Shown here piece after piece: positions 20,611-29,702 of a stretch of 37,067 nt of DNA. The stretch spans positions 1 to 37,067 of IMG/VR virus record IMGVR_UViG_3300028394_000171; one strand, written 5' to 3'. Both the position numbers and the translations under genes were made by a program. The stretch is from a virus. How positions within the stretch are numbered: the first letter of the stretch is position 1; every line of letters starts with the position of its first letter. The notes beneath the pieces were generated by a model. It had not been told where the DNA came from, did no database searches, and worked only from the letters and a program-made list of their open reading frames with translations.

Positions 20611-23600
20611 CGTTGAATGATAGCTTCGTACTTGTATACTTGTCCGTAATCCTTAGTAGCATCCATCGATTTACCATCATGCTCTGCAGCATATAGTTCA
20701 TTGATAGCTCTACGGGCAACGGCAGGTAACTTGTTAAAGCGTAGTTGATTAACACGATCACGATCTGATACAGTCATCTTAGCCTGTGCCATTTCTCGTG
20801 AGATACCTAGTGTCTCTTGCATAGTAGTGACAGCAGCTAGTCTCTTCTGATCCAGTGTATAACCTTTGTATCTATCACTGTTAATCAAGTCAGTCATGCG
20901 TTTCTCTACCAAAGGTACTGACTCTTTAATAAAGGCACGATCATATACTTTATCACCTGTGCTACCAAAGATCGCATACGGATCTAAGTTAAGTTTGACA
21001 AACTCTTTTTCAACTAGGGGTTTAGATGGGACAAGTCTCATACCAGTTAGTGTGTTAAAGAATTCACCAGCACGAACAGGTGCCTTGTTAGAGAAGTACG
21101 GTTGGAACTCAGGCAACTCTTCTTTAAGCTCAGGCAACTTAGCCATCACCCTTTGAACAGCAGCTTGCTGGAATTTATCATCTGATGTAATCACATTAGG
21201 ATCTCTAGCTATCTGTCCCTCAGCATCAAACAAATCTAGATACTCAAACACAGGCTTGCCGGGTGTAGTAAATCTACCCATGAAATCACCGAGCAATCTA
21301 CCTAGTGCAACAGATACCTTGTCTGCATCCTTGCCCTCAGAACCTGCAATGTATTGTGGTAACTGGTCTAGCAAATAAGACTGAGTACCAGCTGGCATCT
21401 TCATACCTGCAATAGTAGAAGCAAGTTCTGATAGCTTAGCATCTTCAGGTCTACCTGTCTTTTGCTTAGCAATGAAATCTCCTACAGCTAGGTAAGGACC
21501 AATGGGGAACAATGCTCTCATATCTGTAGTACTACCATCAGCATTCTTGATGTTGTACCATTCCTCATCCTGATGTTCCATACGATATTTGTATGCAGCA
21601 TAGATAGCAGCAGTACCTACAACACCTTTACTGGTCTTCTCTAAGCCTTGGTTTAACAGGGCATATCCACCATCTTCCCCTTTAGCAAGCTTAGCTGCAC
21701 CACTTGCCATATCCACAGCACCTGATGCAGTACCTAGTGGGCTATGTCTATACTGGAATGCAATGGCATTAGACATGAATCTTGGGAATGTTACGACTAA
21801 AGAACCACCGGGTAGCTTCTCAAAGAAACTAACAAAGTCATGTGCCAAGTTCTCTGAGACTGCTTCTAAGCCCTTGTCACTTGCTTTCTGCTGCTTAGGC
21901 ATGTAGGAGAAGGTAGCTTTTAAAGTCTCGTCTGTGGCGTTTTTAAGTATGTCTACGGGGATGTCTTTGTTATTGGCTAACAGATCCATCATGTCTATAC
22001 CTACACGATTAAGCTGTCTCTGTACACTCGATGCAAAGATAGCCCGTCTAAAGAAAGCATCCTGTGCTACGTTAAGTGTGTTCACAGTACGTGCTACCTT
22101 ACTGAGATCACTTGTAGTGCTCTCTTGAAGTGCACTGAATAACTGGTTCTGTAATCGTGGGTTATTCTTAAGGATAAGGTCTACTGTCTCGGCAGTTAAC
22201 CCTGCGTTAGACATATACCCAATGGTAGCAAAAGAATCTTTAACTGTATCTACTAGCCCCTTGGAGATATCCCCTTTCTGATATGTGCCTGTAGCCATGC
22301 CAGTAATAGCTTTACCAGTAGTATAGATAGCACCATCCATTAGGTTTGCTGCAGCATCCATTGTCATGGCACCAGTAGTACCAAGTACGTTACGTATAGT
22401 AGTACCTAAACCAGAAACTACAATAGCTTTAGACTCACGCTCTAAACGATTGATAGCACGTAAAGCATTACCCATAATAGACGGGGCTTCAATGTCCTTA
22501 CCGTACAATTCATTGACTAACTTCTCTGCTTCAGGATCTAGCTGTGCTACTTTCTTCAGAGTACGAGCAAGTGCAGAGTATCCCTGCATCACATTAGCTG
22601 CATCAGCTACAGTGGTACGAGTAGCCTGAGCAAAGTCTTCAGGGGTTAAGTTAGCTTTCTTAAGTGCAGCATCGATAACATCATTGTCAATGTTATCCAT
22701 TGATATGAATACATTCTTAACTGCATCACTTACCTTTTGTCCATTGACAGGTCTAAACTCAGGGGCTAACATCATGACATACTTAGCTACATCAATAGCC
22801 TTGCGGTTAATGTCAGTACGGATCTGTGCTTGAGTTAGGTCTGTAGGTTTAGATATTGCATCAAGAGTTCTACGACCCTCAAAGATATCAAACTCATTTA
22901 ATAAATCTTCTTGTGACTTATCAAAGGATTCATTTAACTTCTTAGTTGCAGGATCTACAGTACCAGCTTTAGATTTCTTACCTGCAAGAATATCTTCTAG
23001 TTCTTTTTTAGTAGTAGTAATCTTACCTTTAATTGCAGTAGCGGCTTCAGCACCACCACCAAATGCACTCAGTGCAGATGCAATACCTAACTGTAGGTAG
23101 TCTAGCTCATCCTTCTGAACACCAGTCTTACGTGCTACATCCTGATCAATCACATTCTGACCAGCACCGATAACTGTTTCAGCGGCAGCTGCAGCACCGA
23201 TAGTCTTTAGCTTAGAGCTAAGTACATTCTTAATTGCTTCACGAGCTACTGCATATCTAGCTCCAGCACCGATGCCAGCACTAAGTATATTAGTAGGTTC
23301 ACTGACTGCAGATAAAACACTTTCTGCAAAAGGTCTAACACCCGGCTGTCCACCTGTTTCATAGAAAGAAGGAACTGCATCAAACAAATTGTGGGCACGA
23401 GATGCTTTAACTACATCCTCTGGCTTAGCATTGTTTAACCAGTTTAATTCTGGGACAGCATTCAAAGAAGTGTTCCATTGAACCTGTCTCATAGATGTCA
23501 TGAAACGCTTAGCATACTCCTCATCAGATTCTTTAGGTAACTGCTTACCCTCTTCACCGAAACGAGCTTCAGCATAGTCACGAATGACTTTAAGATTCTC

Positions 23601-23870
23601 AGGTTGCTTGTACAGGTCCTCAAACTTAATCTTAGATTCTTTACCTGCAGCACGTTCTTCTGGAGTACCTTTGATACGCTGAACTTCTACGTCAGACTGA
23701 TATTTATACTCTGCTGGAGGTTTAGTTATAGGTAAATCAAACTCAGACGTAGGAATAGCTTCCCTAGTATTCTCTGTATCCAAAGGAATAGCAGGTGCAT
23801 TCTCAAACTCTTTAGGTGCACCCTCTATTTTTACTTGTCCTGCTATAGGTAAATCGAATTCACTAGCCAT
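20601..23870 (-). CDS. Large virion/ejection protein, 1089 aa
   Basis: The last gene of the minus-strand late block. AAGGAAGTCAG precedes the ATG. The N-terminus has a SEFDLPI motif twice, then long helical and Ala-rich regions. A hydrophobic glycine-rich stretch (ARYAVAREAIKNVLSSKL followed by an IGAAAAAETVIGAG segment) lies near residues 208-240, and a VVTFPRFMSNAIAFQYRHS block near 700. Proteins of this size at the end of a podovirus structural module are usually internal core proteins ejected into the host. I see no lysozyme or transglycosylase motif. The role is inferred from size, place and composition. Confidence 0.7.
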   Translation of the reverse strand: MASEFDLPIAGQVKIEGAPKEFENAPAIPLDTENTREAIPTSEFDLPITKPPAEYKYQSDVEVQRIKGTPEERAAGKESKIKFEDLYKQPENLKVIRDYAEARFGEEGKQLPKESDEEYAKRFMTSMRQVQWNTSLNAVPELNWLNNAKPEDVVKASRAHNLFDAVPSFYETGGQPGVRPFAESVLSAVSEPTNILSAGIGAGARYAVAREAIKNVLSSKLKTIGAAAAAETVIGAGQNVIDQDVARKTGVQKDELDYLQLGIASALSAFGGGAEAATAIKGKITTTKKELEDILAGKKSKAGTVDPATKKLNESFDKSQEDLLNEFDIFEGRRTLDAISKPTDLTQAQIRTDINRKAIDVAKYVMMLAPEFRPVNGQKVSDAVKNVFISMDNIDNDVIDAALKKANLTPEDFAQATRTTVADAANVMQGYSALARTLKKVAQLDPEAEKLVNELYGKDIEAPSIMGNALRAINRLERESKAIVVSGLGTTIRNVLGTTGAMTMDAAANLMDGAIYTTGKAITGMATGTYQKGDISKGLVDTVKDSFATIGYMSNAGLTAETVDLILKNNPRLQNQLFSALQESTTSDLSKVARTVNTLNVAQDAFFRRAIFASSVQRQLNRVGIDMMDLLANNKDIPVDILKNATDETLKATFSYMPKQQKASDKGLEAVSENLAHDFVSFFEKLPGGSLVVTFPRFMSNAIAFQYRHSPLGTASGAVDMASGAAKLAKGEDGGYALLNQGLEKTSKGVVGTAAIYAAYKYRMEHQDEEWYNIKNADGSTTDMRALFPIGPYLAVGDFIAKQKTGRPEDAKLSELASTIAGMKMPAGTQSYLLDQLPQYIAGSEGKDADKVSVALGRLLGDFMGRFTTPGKPVFEYLDLFDAEGQIARDPNVITSDDKFQQAAVQRVMAKLPELKEELPEFQPYFSNKAPVRAGEFFNTLTGMRLVPSKPLVEKEFVKLNLDPYAIFGSTGDKVYDRAFIKESVPLVEKRMTDLINSDRYKGYTLDQKRLAAVTTMQETLGISREMAQAKMTVSDRDRVNQLRFNKLPAVARRAINELYAAEHDGKSMDATKDYGQVYKYEAIIQRYR

Positions 23871-23882
23871 CTGACTTCCTTA

Positions 23883-25154
23883 TTATTTTTGCCAGCCTGT
23901 ACCATTCCAAGTGCTCTTTTTTCCATTACTATCTAGATAGACTTGACCGGGAATCATTTTTGTAGGATCAATTTTTCCATTTACTATTGCATCTTTAGGA
24001 ATAGCAATAGCTTCTTTAGATACAGCTGCAGGTTTAGGTGGAGGAGCAGGTATTTCATCTTTCTTAGGAATTTCTATAGATCCAGACTTCCAAGACTTTA
24101 CCTTACCATCTTCAATGTCGGCATAAGGTAGTAAAGCATCCATAGAGTTACGACCACCTATGATCTTGTTGTCTTTATCTAAAACACCCATTGCCCTAGC
24201 CTGAGCTTCAATCAGTTTGTTCTTGTGCTCTTGATAGCCTTTAACTGCAGCAGCATCCCCAGAGATAACAACAGGTTCATTAGTCTGAGGATCAATTCGG
24301 ATAACACCCTTAATAACAAATGGCTCTAAGCCCACACGCAAGGATGTATTGAACACAGAGTTAATCTGTGCTGCAGTACGAGGCTTACCGTCTTCGCCTT
24401 TTTCTTTATCAAACATACCTTCAATAACAGCATTAGCACGTAACTTAGCTAAAAGATTCTTGCTAGCAGTAGAGTTAATGTCTTCACCATTTGCAATCCT
24501 GTCACGCAACTGTGCTTGAACATTGGCAACAGTATCTGGGTTTTTAAACTGAGACAGATCAGCAGTACCTTCAACACTGGTACCAGCATACTCAGGCATA
24601 TTACCTCTGAGTGCAGCCTTAGCACGTAGCTCTTTTAGATCTGCACCAGTAGCTGTAGTGAATTCATTTTGAGCTTGAGCATAGGCAGGTGACTCAAATC
24701 CAAATGCACCTCTGACTACTTTCTGTGGTGCTTCTGCAGTAGGTATAGAAACAGAAGTGCTTTCTTCAATGTACTTATCGATAGCCTCTCTCTTTAATTC
24801 AGGAGTATCCTTAGCTAATTTAAATACAGTAGAAAAATCAACTAAGTTTAAATCTTTCTTTTCTTTTAGACTAGACACAACTTCTTTTGCTATTGCTGGT
24901 TTCTGTAGTAGTCCTACAATCTGCGTAGGAGTAAAGCTACCACCCTTACTATTGGTAAATCCAGATAGTACTTCAGCAGTAGCCTTTAACTCATCTCGCT
25001 TAGTCCTAAGCTTTTCATCCTGTTCACCTGCTGTCTTTTGCAATGTCTCAAAGTCACGCAAAGCAGATTGACGAATCTCTTTATTTCGTTTATCAATGGC
25101 GGTAGCTGCACCTTCGGATACTCCAGCTACTAATGCTCCAAAATCAAATCCCAT
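23883..25154 (-). CDS. Virion structural protein, 423 aa
   Basis: GGTGGAATAAT precedes the ATG. The first 80 residues are charged helix (likely coiled coil: KRNKEIRQSALRDFETLQK). The middle is helical, and the last 60 are Pro/Lys-rich with a closing small domain (GQVYLDSNGKKSTWNGTGWQK). It lies between the 1089-aa and the 167-aa proteins with 2-12 base gaps. By position it is an internal or tail-associated virion protein; no family can be named. Confidence 0.65.
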   Translation of the reverse strand: MGFDFGALVAGVSEGAATAIDKRNKEIRQSALRDFETLQKTAGEQDEKLRTKRDELKATAEVLSGFTNSKGGSFTPTQIVGLLQKPAIAKEVVSSLKEKKDLNLVDFSTVFKLAKDTPELKREAIDKYIEESTSVSIPTAEAPQKVVRGAFGFESPAYAQAQNEFTTATGADLKELRAKAALRGNMPEYAGTSVEGTADLSQFKNPDTVANVQAQLRDRIANGEDINSTASKNLLAKLRANAVIEGMFDKEKGEDGKPRTAAQINSVFNTSLRVGLEPFVIKGVIRIDPQTNEPVVISGDAAAVKGYQEHKNKLIEAQARAMGVLDKDNKIIGGRNSMDALLPYADIEDGKVKSWKSGSIEIPKKDEIPAPPPKPAAVSKEAIAIPKDAIVNGKIDPTKMIPGQVYLDSNGKKSTWNGTGWQK

Positions 25155-25155
25155 A

Positions 25156-25659
25156 TTATTCCACCATATCTTTCATCGGTTTAGCCATTAGACCTGTTGG
25201 TTTTTTAGGTTGTTCTTGAACTGGCATTTCTACTTTACTGTTCTTACTTGCTAACATTTCTTGAACAGCTAGTTTAGCCTGACGTTGAGGTACAATATTC
25301 TCTTTAAGAATGTCTGTAATGTTTTCTACATACGGAGTATTATGCTCATCAGCTACAGCCATAATCAATTCTTCAATCACTGGCAGTACAAGAATACCTA
25401 CGTCAATAGTATGTATGCCTTGCATAACACTAGTCTTCTGTAAGATACTAGCAATGTTACGAACTGGTAATCCAGACTCAACTAGATTTAATACTTCTTC
25501 ATGATTCTCAGGAGTACCTAGAATTCTTTTAGTGTAGAACTCCATAGCATCTTCTATGGTAGTTAAGCTTGGAGGATTTTCCCAAGGTCTATTACCCGGC
25601 TCTGTCGTTAAGGACATACCGGGTATTGGTGCATTTACATACGAAGCATCTGCTGGCAT
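25156..25659 (-). CDS. Virion-associated protein, 167 aa
   Basis: The N-terminus contains NAPIPGMSLTTEPGNRPWENPP, of which the PGMSLT...PP part is a pattern I recall from marine podo- and myophage structural proteins of unknown role. A helical middle and a Lys/Pro-rich tail follow (EQPKKPTGLMAKPMKDMVE). The start overlaps the upstream stop (TAATG). It is probably part of the internal virion set with its neighbours. Confidence 0.65.
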   Translation of the reverse strand: MPADASYVNAPIPGMSLTTEPGNRPWENPPSLTTIEDAMEFYTKRILGTPENHEEVLNLVESGLPVRNIASILQKTSVMQGIHTIDVGILVLPVIEELIMAVADEHNTPYVENITDILKENIVPQRQAKLAVQEMLASKNSKVEMPVQEQPKKPTGLMAKPMKDMVE

Positions 25660-25877
25660 TATTCTTTACCTCTTTGCTTTTTAGTTTCCATTCTTCTCTG
25701 TCTTAGAGCGTACACAAACTCACCCACATTCTCGATAGCATCTCTTTGCTTACCTGTTTCTTTTTCTATCATTCCCTTGGGTGCTAATAGTCCTTTAGCC
25801 ATGTCAGCTTTGTCAGAAGTATTTGATTTCTTGCTTACGTACTCTTCAATCTTCTTTTTGTATATATCAAGGCTCAT
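25659..25877 (-). CDS. Hypothetical small basic protein, 72 aa
   Basis: AAAAGGTATTTAAA precedes the ATG. The product is charged and helical, Lys/Arg-rich at both ends (IYKKKIEEYVSKKSN and RQRRMETKKQRGKE). It is coupled to the 167-aa gene by a TAATG junction, so it may be a scaffold or partner for it. Function unknown. Confidence 0.6.
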   Translation of the reverse strand: MSLDIYKKKIEEYVSKKSNTSDKADMAKGLLAPKGMIEKETGKQRDAIENVGEFVYALRQRRMETKKQRGKE

Positions 25878-25908
25878 TTTAAATACCTTTTAAATTTAAA
25901 CGGTTCTG

Positions 25909-27936
25909 TCATCTGTCATATTCGTCTGTTATTTGATCAGCGGGTAAAGCACCAGAAGGGGTAAAGGTATTAAATAAACCACCAGCCCAGTCAATGATTC
26001 CTTTACCAGCAGTACCAGCAACACTAAAGATATCACCTAGGAGCTTACCACTTGTAGTGCCACTTAAGATAGTAGCAGCAGAAGTGCCAATAGTTTTAGT
26101 AATTTCAGCATCTTTAGCCATAGTAGCTGCTAGGATTTGAGCATTAGCGGCTATCTCAGAAGTTGCAATCTTATTAACACGATCAGCAGCTGACTCAGCA
26201 GACTTCCATGAGTACTCAATCTCATCACGGAACTGTTGCCACATGTTATTGTATTCTACCATAGTTACTTCCATTGCCTTGGTAGCATTGAATTCATTAG
26301 CTCTGTTAGTAGCTGCAGTGTTAGCAGTAGAAATCTCTCTACGCCACTGAGCATTAGACTGATCAATCACTAAACGATTCTGTGCATTAAAGCTATCACG
26401 TTGATTCTGTACTTCAGCATTGAACTGGGATACTGCATTCATCTGCTGTGTATTAAACTGTGACATAGCATTTGTCTGTGTGGAGTTAAACTGTCCTACC
26501 TGTGTAGTCAAGTTAGCAAAGAACTGATCTGTCTGATTCTGACTAGTAGCATTGAACTGACGAGAAGCATTCTCTGCAGCTGCATCTGTTAGGATAGACT
26601 GTACATTAGACTGAGCCTTGAACATCTCGGTCTGTTGCTCATTAGCTAAGTTAGTCATATCCATCTGTAGGAAAGACTGAGCATTAACTACAGCAGCTTG
26701 TTGTCTATTGTTTAAGTTAGCAGTTTCTAAGTTAGCAATCTGTGCTGCACTAGCCATGACTAAAGCTTGCTTGTTACTTAAGTTAGCTAAGTCCATAGAT
26801 TGAGCAAGACGAGCATTCTCTAAAGCAATCTGTTGCTGTGCAGTAAAGTTTACATTAGCAATGTCAGCTACACGAGCAGCATTAGTTACACGAGTCTGAA
26901 ACTCTTGGTCAAAAGACTGACCTAAGAATGCAGCACGTTGTTGTGCACTTAATACAGCTACTTGCTGTCGGTTAGACAGATTCTGTAATCCCATCTGCTG
27001 GTATATTTGAGCATCTGCAGAAGCAATAGGTGTAGCAGCTTCGAGTGTAGCTTGAATGATAGCTTGACCTGCTAAACTAGAAGCACCTAAACCCCTAGCT
27101 GCCATCTGTGCAGTAGCATTACGCAATGAAGCAGCAGCCCAAGGTGGAGGGTTACCTGTTTCAAAGTTAGTCATCAAGTTATTAAGCTGACCTTGAACTG
27201 TCATTTCTGCTGTAACTACCCCCTGTGCAGCTTCATTTTTAGCAAGGTTAGCTTCTACAGTAGCCATGTCTACAGCAGGACCAGTAACTAATTCACCAGC
27301 TTGTAGTGTACGAGTAGGTGCACCAGTTACTTGTGTTGCAGTACCTTGTGCAGCTTCTAATGAACTTACTTGAGTATCTGTAGGAGTAACCTGAGCAGCA
27401 GCAACTTTAGCCTGATCTGATACAGTACCTTGTGCAGCGTTAGTTGCAGCAGTTACAGCTGCTACTGTAGGTGCAGTAGACACAGCTTCCATTGTCTTTG
27501 CAGCAGTTGCTGTGGGTGCAGTAATTGTGGAGGCTGTAGGTGCAGTAGCACCAGTGACTGTGCTTGCCTGTGCAGGGGCTAGTGTAGTGCTAAGTGATTC
27601 ATTTGCAGCTGCAGTCATAAGTGAAGGAGTTACAGTTGAAACAGTAGGCTGGGTAGGTCTGCCTGTTACAGGATCTACTCCTTCTAGATTTGTTACGCCT
27701 GTGGTAGTTGTACCTGCAGCAGTCAGTAAAGCAGGATCTTCTACTACATCCCCACCTGTTGCATACTTGTTTACCATGCCACCACGAGCCATAAACTTAT
27801 CTACGATAGTGCCATACTTCTGTGCATCAGAAGGAGTTGATTTAAGATATTCATCAAACATATTCATAGGACCTTCGTAACCCATCCTACGGGCTACTAC
27901 TTCCTTTTGTTTTGATGTGAATGATTTATCTGCCAT
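25909..27936 (-). CDS. Virion protein with hendecad repeats, 675 aa
   Basis: Residues 1-60 form a small charged domain. Residues about 75-250 are a low-complexity Ala/Thr/Val region. Then comes NPPPWAAASLRNATAQMAARG and a GASSLAGQAI block that I associate with marine podovirus structural proteins. Residues 360-558 are built of 11-residue repeats (QFN-x8), predicting a long right-handed coiled coil. A Gly-rich, weakly hydrophobic end follows (TILSGTTSGKLLGDIFSV). Such a layout suits an ejected internal virion protein or tail-associated rod. It lies directly after the endopeptidase gene. Confidence 0.7.
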   Translation of the reverse strand: MADKSFTSKQKEVVARRMGYEGPMNMFDEYLKSTPSDAQKYGTIVDKFMARGGMVNKYATGGDVVEDPALLTAAGTTTTGVTNLEGVDPVTGRPTQPTVSTVTPSLMTAAANESLSTTLAPAQASTVTGATAPTASTITAPTATAAKTMEAVSTAPTVAAVTAATNAAQGTVSDQAKVAAAQVTPTDTQVSSLEAAQGTATQVTGAPTRTLQAGELVTGPAVDMATVEANLAKNEAAQGVVTAEMTVQGQLNNLMTNFETGNPPPWAAASLRNATAQMAARGLGASSLAGQAIIQATLEAATPIASADAQIYQQMGLQNLSNRQQVAVLSAQQRAAFLGQSFDQEFQTRVTNAARVADIANVNFTAQQQIALENARLAQSMDLANLSNKQALVMASAAQIANLETANLNNRQQAAVVNAQSFLQMDMTNLANEQQTEMFKAQSNVQSILTDAAAENASRQFNATSQNQTDQFFANLTTQVGQFNSTQTNAMSQFNTQQMNAVSQFNAEVQNQRDSFNAQNRLVIDQSNAQWRREISTANTAATNRANEFNATKAMEVTMVEYNNMWQQFRDEIEYSWKSAESAADRVNKIATSEIAANAQILAATMAKDAEITKTIGTSAATILSGTTSGKLLGDIFSVAGTAGKGIIDWAGGLFNTFTPSGALPADQITDEYDR
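26263..26859 (-). repeat. 11-residue (hendecad) repeat region in 675-aa protein
   Basis: The coding region for residues 360-558 reads as successive 11-residue units. From residue 460 nine units are in strict register, each starting with an x-F-N, x-x-N or similar triplet (QFN, QFF, QFN, QFN, QFN, SFN, QSN, TAN, EFN). Upstream, units starting ANL, ANL and TNL alternate at 22-residue spacing from residue 384, with a one-residue slip before 460. The repeats are degenerate in DNA, so they are old. Confidence 0.7.
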
Positions 27937-27948
27937 AATGTGAAAACC

Positions 27949-28377
27949 TTAAGAGAATATTCTAGTACCAGCTTTGTCTATAATTAATGCTTGTTTACGT
28001 GGTTTAGTTTCAATAGTGTTAGGAACGCTTATATGGGTCCATGACGAGAATTCTTCTATGATCTGATCATACCCTATGTCCGATGCAATGACAGCCTCTA
28101 CGACCTGTCTAGGGGTCATGCCGGGGACACGGATGTCAGCAGCACAGCCTATACGATGTTGGCTGGAGTCTTTCGATCCAACAGAATCATTCACAGCCTT
28201 GGACCGAAATGCGCTGTTAACCATGACAGGCTTGCCGCCCAACACTGTTTTAACTTGCTCAAGAAAAGCTGCAAGACGTTTGAGATTTTCTGTTTCAGAT
28301 TCGTTAGGTTCATTGCTAAACTCCCTGTGGTTAGTGTGTGTTAATTCTTCAAGGGTAAAGTGTTCACTTAAATTCAC
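27949..28377 (-). CDS. Endolysin: M15-type peptidoglycan endopeptidase, 142 aa
   Basis: GTG start (GTGA overlap with the holin stop; AGGAG upstream). The zinc site of peptidase M15A is visible: His74 in SQHRIG, Asp81 in CAADIRV and His115 in WTHIS, with the SAFRS strand (55-59) before it. These enzymes cut peptide cross-bridges in the cell wall to lyse the host. There is no signal peptide, so it needs the holin made by the gene just upstream. The length is typical of single-domain phage M15 enzymes. Confidence 0.88.
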   Translation of the reverse strand: MNLSEHFTLEELTHTNHREFSNEPNESETENLKRLAAFLEQVKTVLGGKPVMVNSAFRSKAVNDSVGSKDSSQHRIGCAADIRVPGMTPRQVVEAVIASDIGYDQIIEEFSSWTHISVPNTIETKPRKQALIIDKAGTRIFS

Positions 28378-28775
28378 TTAGCTTTGCTCCTAATTTCTGT
28401 TACCTTCTCTAATGTACGTGATCCGAAATATGCACCAAAAACGAGCATGCCCCAGTTCCCTAGCAAAGTTACGTAACTTTCGTTAGCATTCAATCCAAAG
28501 GCTGACATCATTGCAAAGACAAAGTAACCACCAAGGATTGCTATCAGAGCCATTGGTCTTATGTTTTTAGATAGCCACGAATCAGAAGACATATCCGCTT
28601 TCCATCTGTCTGATACATTGTTCTGCTCATTCATGTCAGCTTGAAGGTCAGCAAGTTTACCCTCTTGAGCTAACTTAGCTAGGTCTAATTGTGCTTGTGC
28701 TTTTTGTGCAGGATCAGGAATTAGTTTATCAACTAACTTCATTCCTACGCCAATGATGTCATCTATTCCAAACAT
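28374..28775 (-). CDS. Holin, GTA-type 3-TM family, 133 aa
   Basis: GTGGAGATAAT precedes the ATG. The sequence follows the 3TM holin pattern: an amphipathic N-terminal part (DDIIGVGMKLVDKLIPDP), a charged helix, the DRWKADMSSDSWLSKNIRP signature, then hydrophobic helices (LIALLGGYFVF-like and LLGNWGMLVFGAYFG) and a charged end. It is translationally coupled to the endopeptidase, making a normal holin-endolysin pair acting on the inner membrane. Confidence 0.85.
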   Translation of the reverse strand: MFGIDDIIGVGMKLVDKLIPDPAQKAQAQLDLAKLAQEGKLADLQADMNEQNNVSDRWKADMSSDSWLSKNIRPMALIAILGGYFVFAMMSAFGLNANESYVTLLGNWGMLVFGAYFGSRTLEKVTEIRSKAK

Positions 28776-28776
28776 A

Positions 28777-29223
28777 TTATCTCCACATTCCCCAAGTACA
28801 TTCGTAAGCTACCCACGCAGCAAAGATATAGCATAACAACATTACGCTTTTCATTACCCGTCTGTCGTGTTGTTCTAAATACCTATCTCTTTTATCTTCC
28901 CACTGCTTGCGAGCTTTAATTCCTTGTATATCTTCCCAAGCATGATTACCATACTTACTGGTAATTTGTTCTTGAATCTTTGCTTCTGACTGCCTAGCGA
29001 TTAAAAGTCTTTGCCACTCATCGACTGCTTCAATAATGGTGGTGGTGTCAGGATTAACCTGTCTAGCACTCTTTCTTGACTCAGCCCTTTCTTTAGCAGC
29101 TTTGTTTGCTACTTCTAAAACACCATCAATTGCTTTGCTTAATTCTTGACTAGCCTTTACAGATTCATTGATTGAACTTGTGACAGATTTAACACCCTGT
29201 GTTATTCCAAATGGATCTGACAT
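28777..29223 (-). CDS. Coiled-coil protein with C-terminal membrane anchor, 148 aa
   Basis: Residues 1-120 are charged and helical (ASQELSKAIDGVLEVANKA, later REQHD-like basic helices). Residues about 125-145 are a membrane segment (VMLLCYIFAAWVAYECTW), so the protein is tail-anchored. It lies two bases upstream of the holin. It may be a lysis accessory or spanin-like protein, but an i-spanin usually has its anchor at the N-terminus, so this reading is weak. Confidence 0.6.
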   Translation of the reverse strand: MSDPFGITQGVKSVTSSINESVKASQELSKAIDGVLEVANKAAKERAESRKSARQVNPDTTTIIEAVDEWQRLLIARQSEAKIQEQITSKYGNHAWEDIQGIKARKQWEDKRDRYLEQHDRRVMKSVMLLCYIFAAWVAYECTWGMWR

Positions 29224-29226
29224 TAT

Positions 29227-29439
29227 TCATTTTACGAGGTGACTTGTGATGTACCCTACAAGAGTAGATATAGCAGAGACAACCATCATGCCCACCCAGA
29301 AACCCCCTTTAGAACGATTGGCTAATCCCAATAGTTCTTCCATGCCAGCTTCTAGCTTATCTATTTTCTTTTCCATGTTATCTACTTGGGCTACAAGTTG
29401 CCCGTACTTGAACAGGTCTATTTGATTTTGATCGCTCAT
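29227..29439 (-). CDS. Small coiled-coil membrane protein, 70 aa (XhlA-like)
   Basis: An amphipathic coiled-coil stretch (VAQVDNMEKKIDKLEAGMEEL) is followed by one membrane helix (FWVGMMVVSAISTLVGYI) and a short basic end. This layout is that of haemolysin XhlA-type lysis accessory proteins (about 70-90 aa). The ATG overlaps the stop of the upstream gene (ATGA). Its place in the lysis cluster supports a holin-helper role. Confidence 0.65.
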   Translation of the reverse strand: MSDQNQIDLFKYGQLVAQVDNMEKKIDKLEAGMEELLGLANRSKGGFWVGMMVVSAISTLVGYITSHLVK

Positions 29440-29693
29440 AATTGTCTAGCTGCCTGCTCCGCTTTAAACGCTTCATAGGCAACCTTAACCGCTGGTGTCC
29501 ATGCGGCATTGCAAATGTCTTTGACCTTTTGTTCTTGACCGCTAATGTCTGAATCAGGTTGCAATACCCAGCGATGAAATGTTCTTGATACAAATTGACC
29601 ATCTCGTTCAATAACAGTAGCTTGGCGAACTTGGATATTCCAATTAGCTACAATCTCAATTTGGTCTATTTCAATTTTTTCTGTAAGTGCCAT
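29436..29693 (-). CDS. Small fibre-partner-like protein, 85 aa
   Basis: AAGGATTAAAA precedes the ATG. The N-terminal strand part (EKIEIDQIEIVANWNIQVR) continues into QATVIERDGQFVSRTFHRWV and a C-terminal helix (VKVAYEAFKAEQAARQL). Short phage proteins with this 'v.R.a.vi.rdG..is..fhR' pattern are common next to tail-fibre genes and carry no assigned function. It separates the fibre array from the lysis cluster. Confidence 0.65.
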   Translation of the reverse strand: MALTEKIEIDQIEIVANWNIQVRQATVIERDGQFVSRTFHRWVLQPDSDISGQEQKVKDICNAAWTPAVKVAYEAFKAEQAARQL

Positions 29694-29702
29694 TTTTAAT
29701 CC

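Noticed and set aside
22366-22629. Plus-strand frames antisense to the 1089-aa virion protein
   Set aside because: The minus-strand frame is open for 1089 codons with a good start site and fits the late operon; the antisense frames lack ribosome sites.
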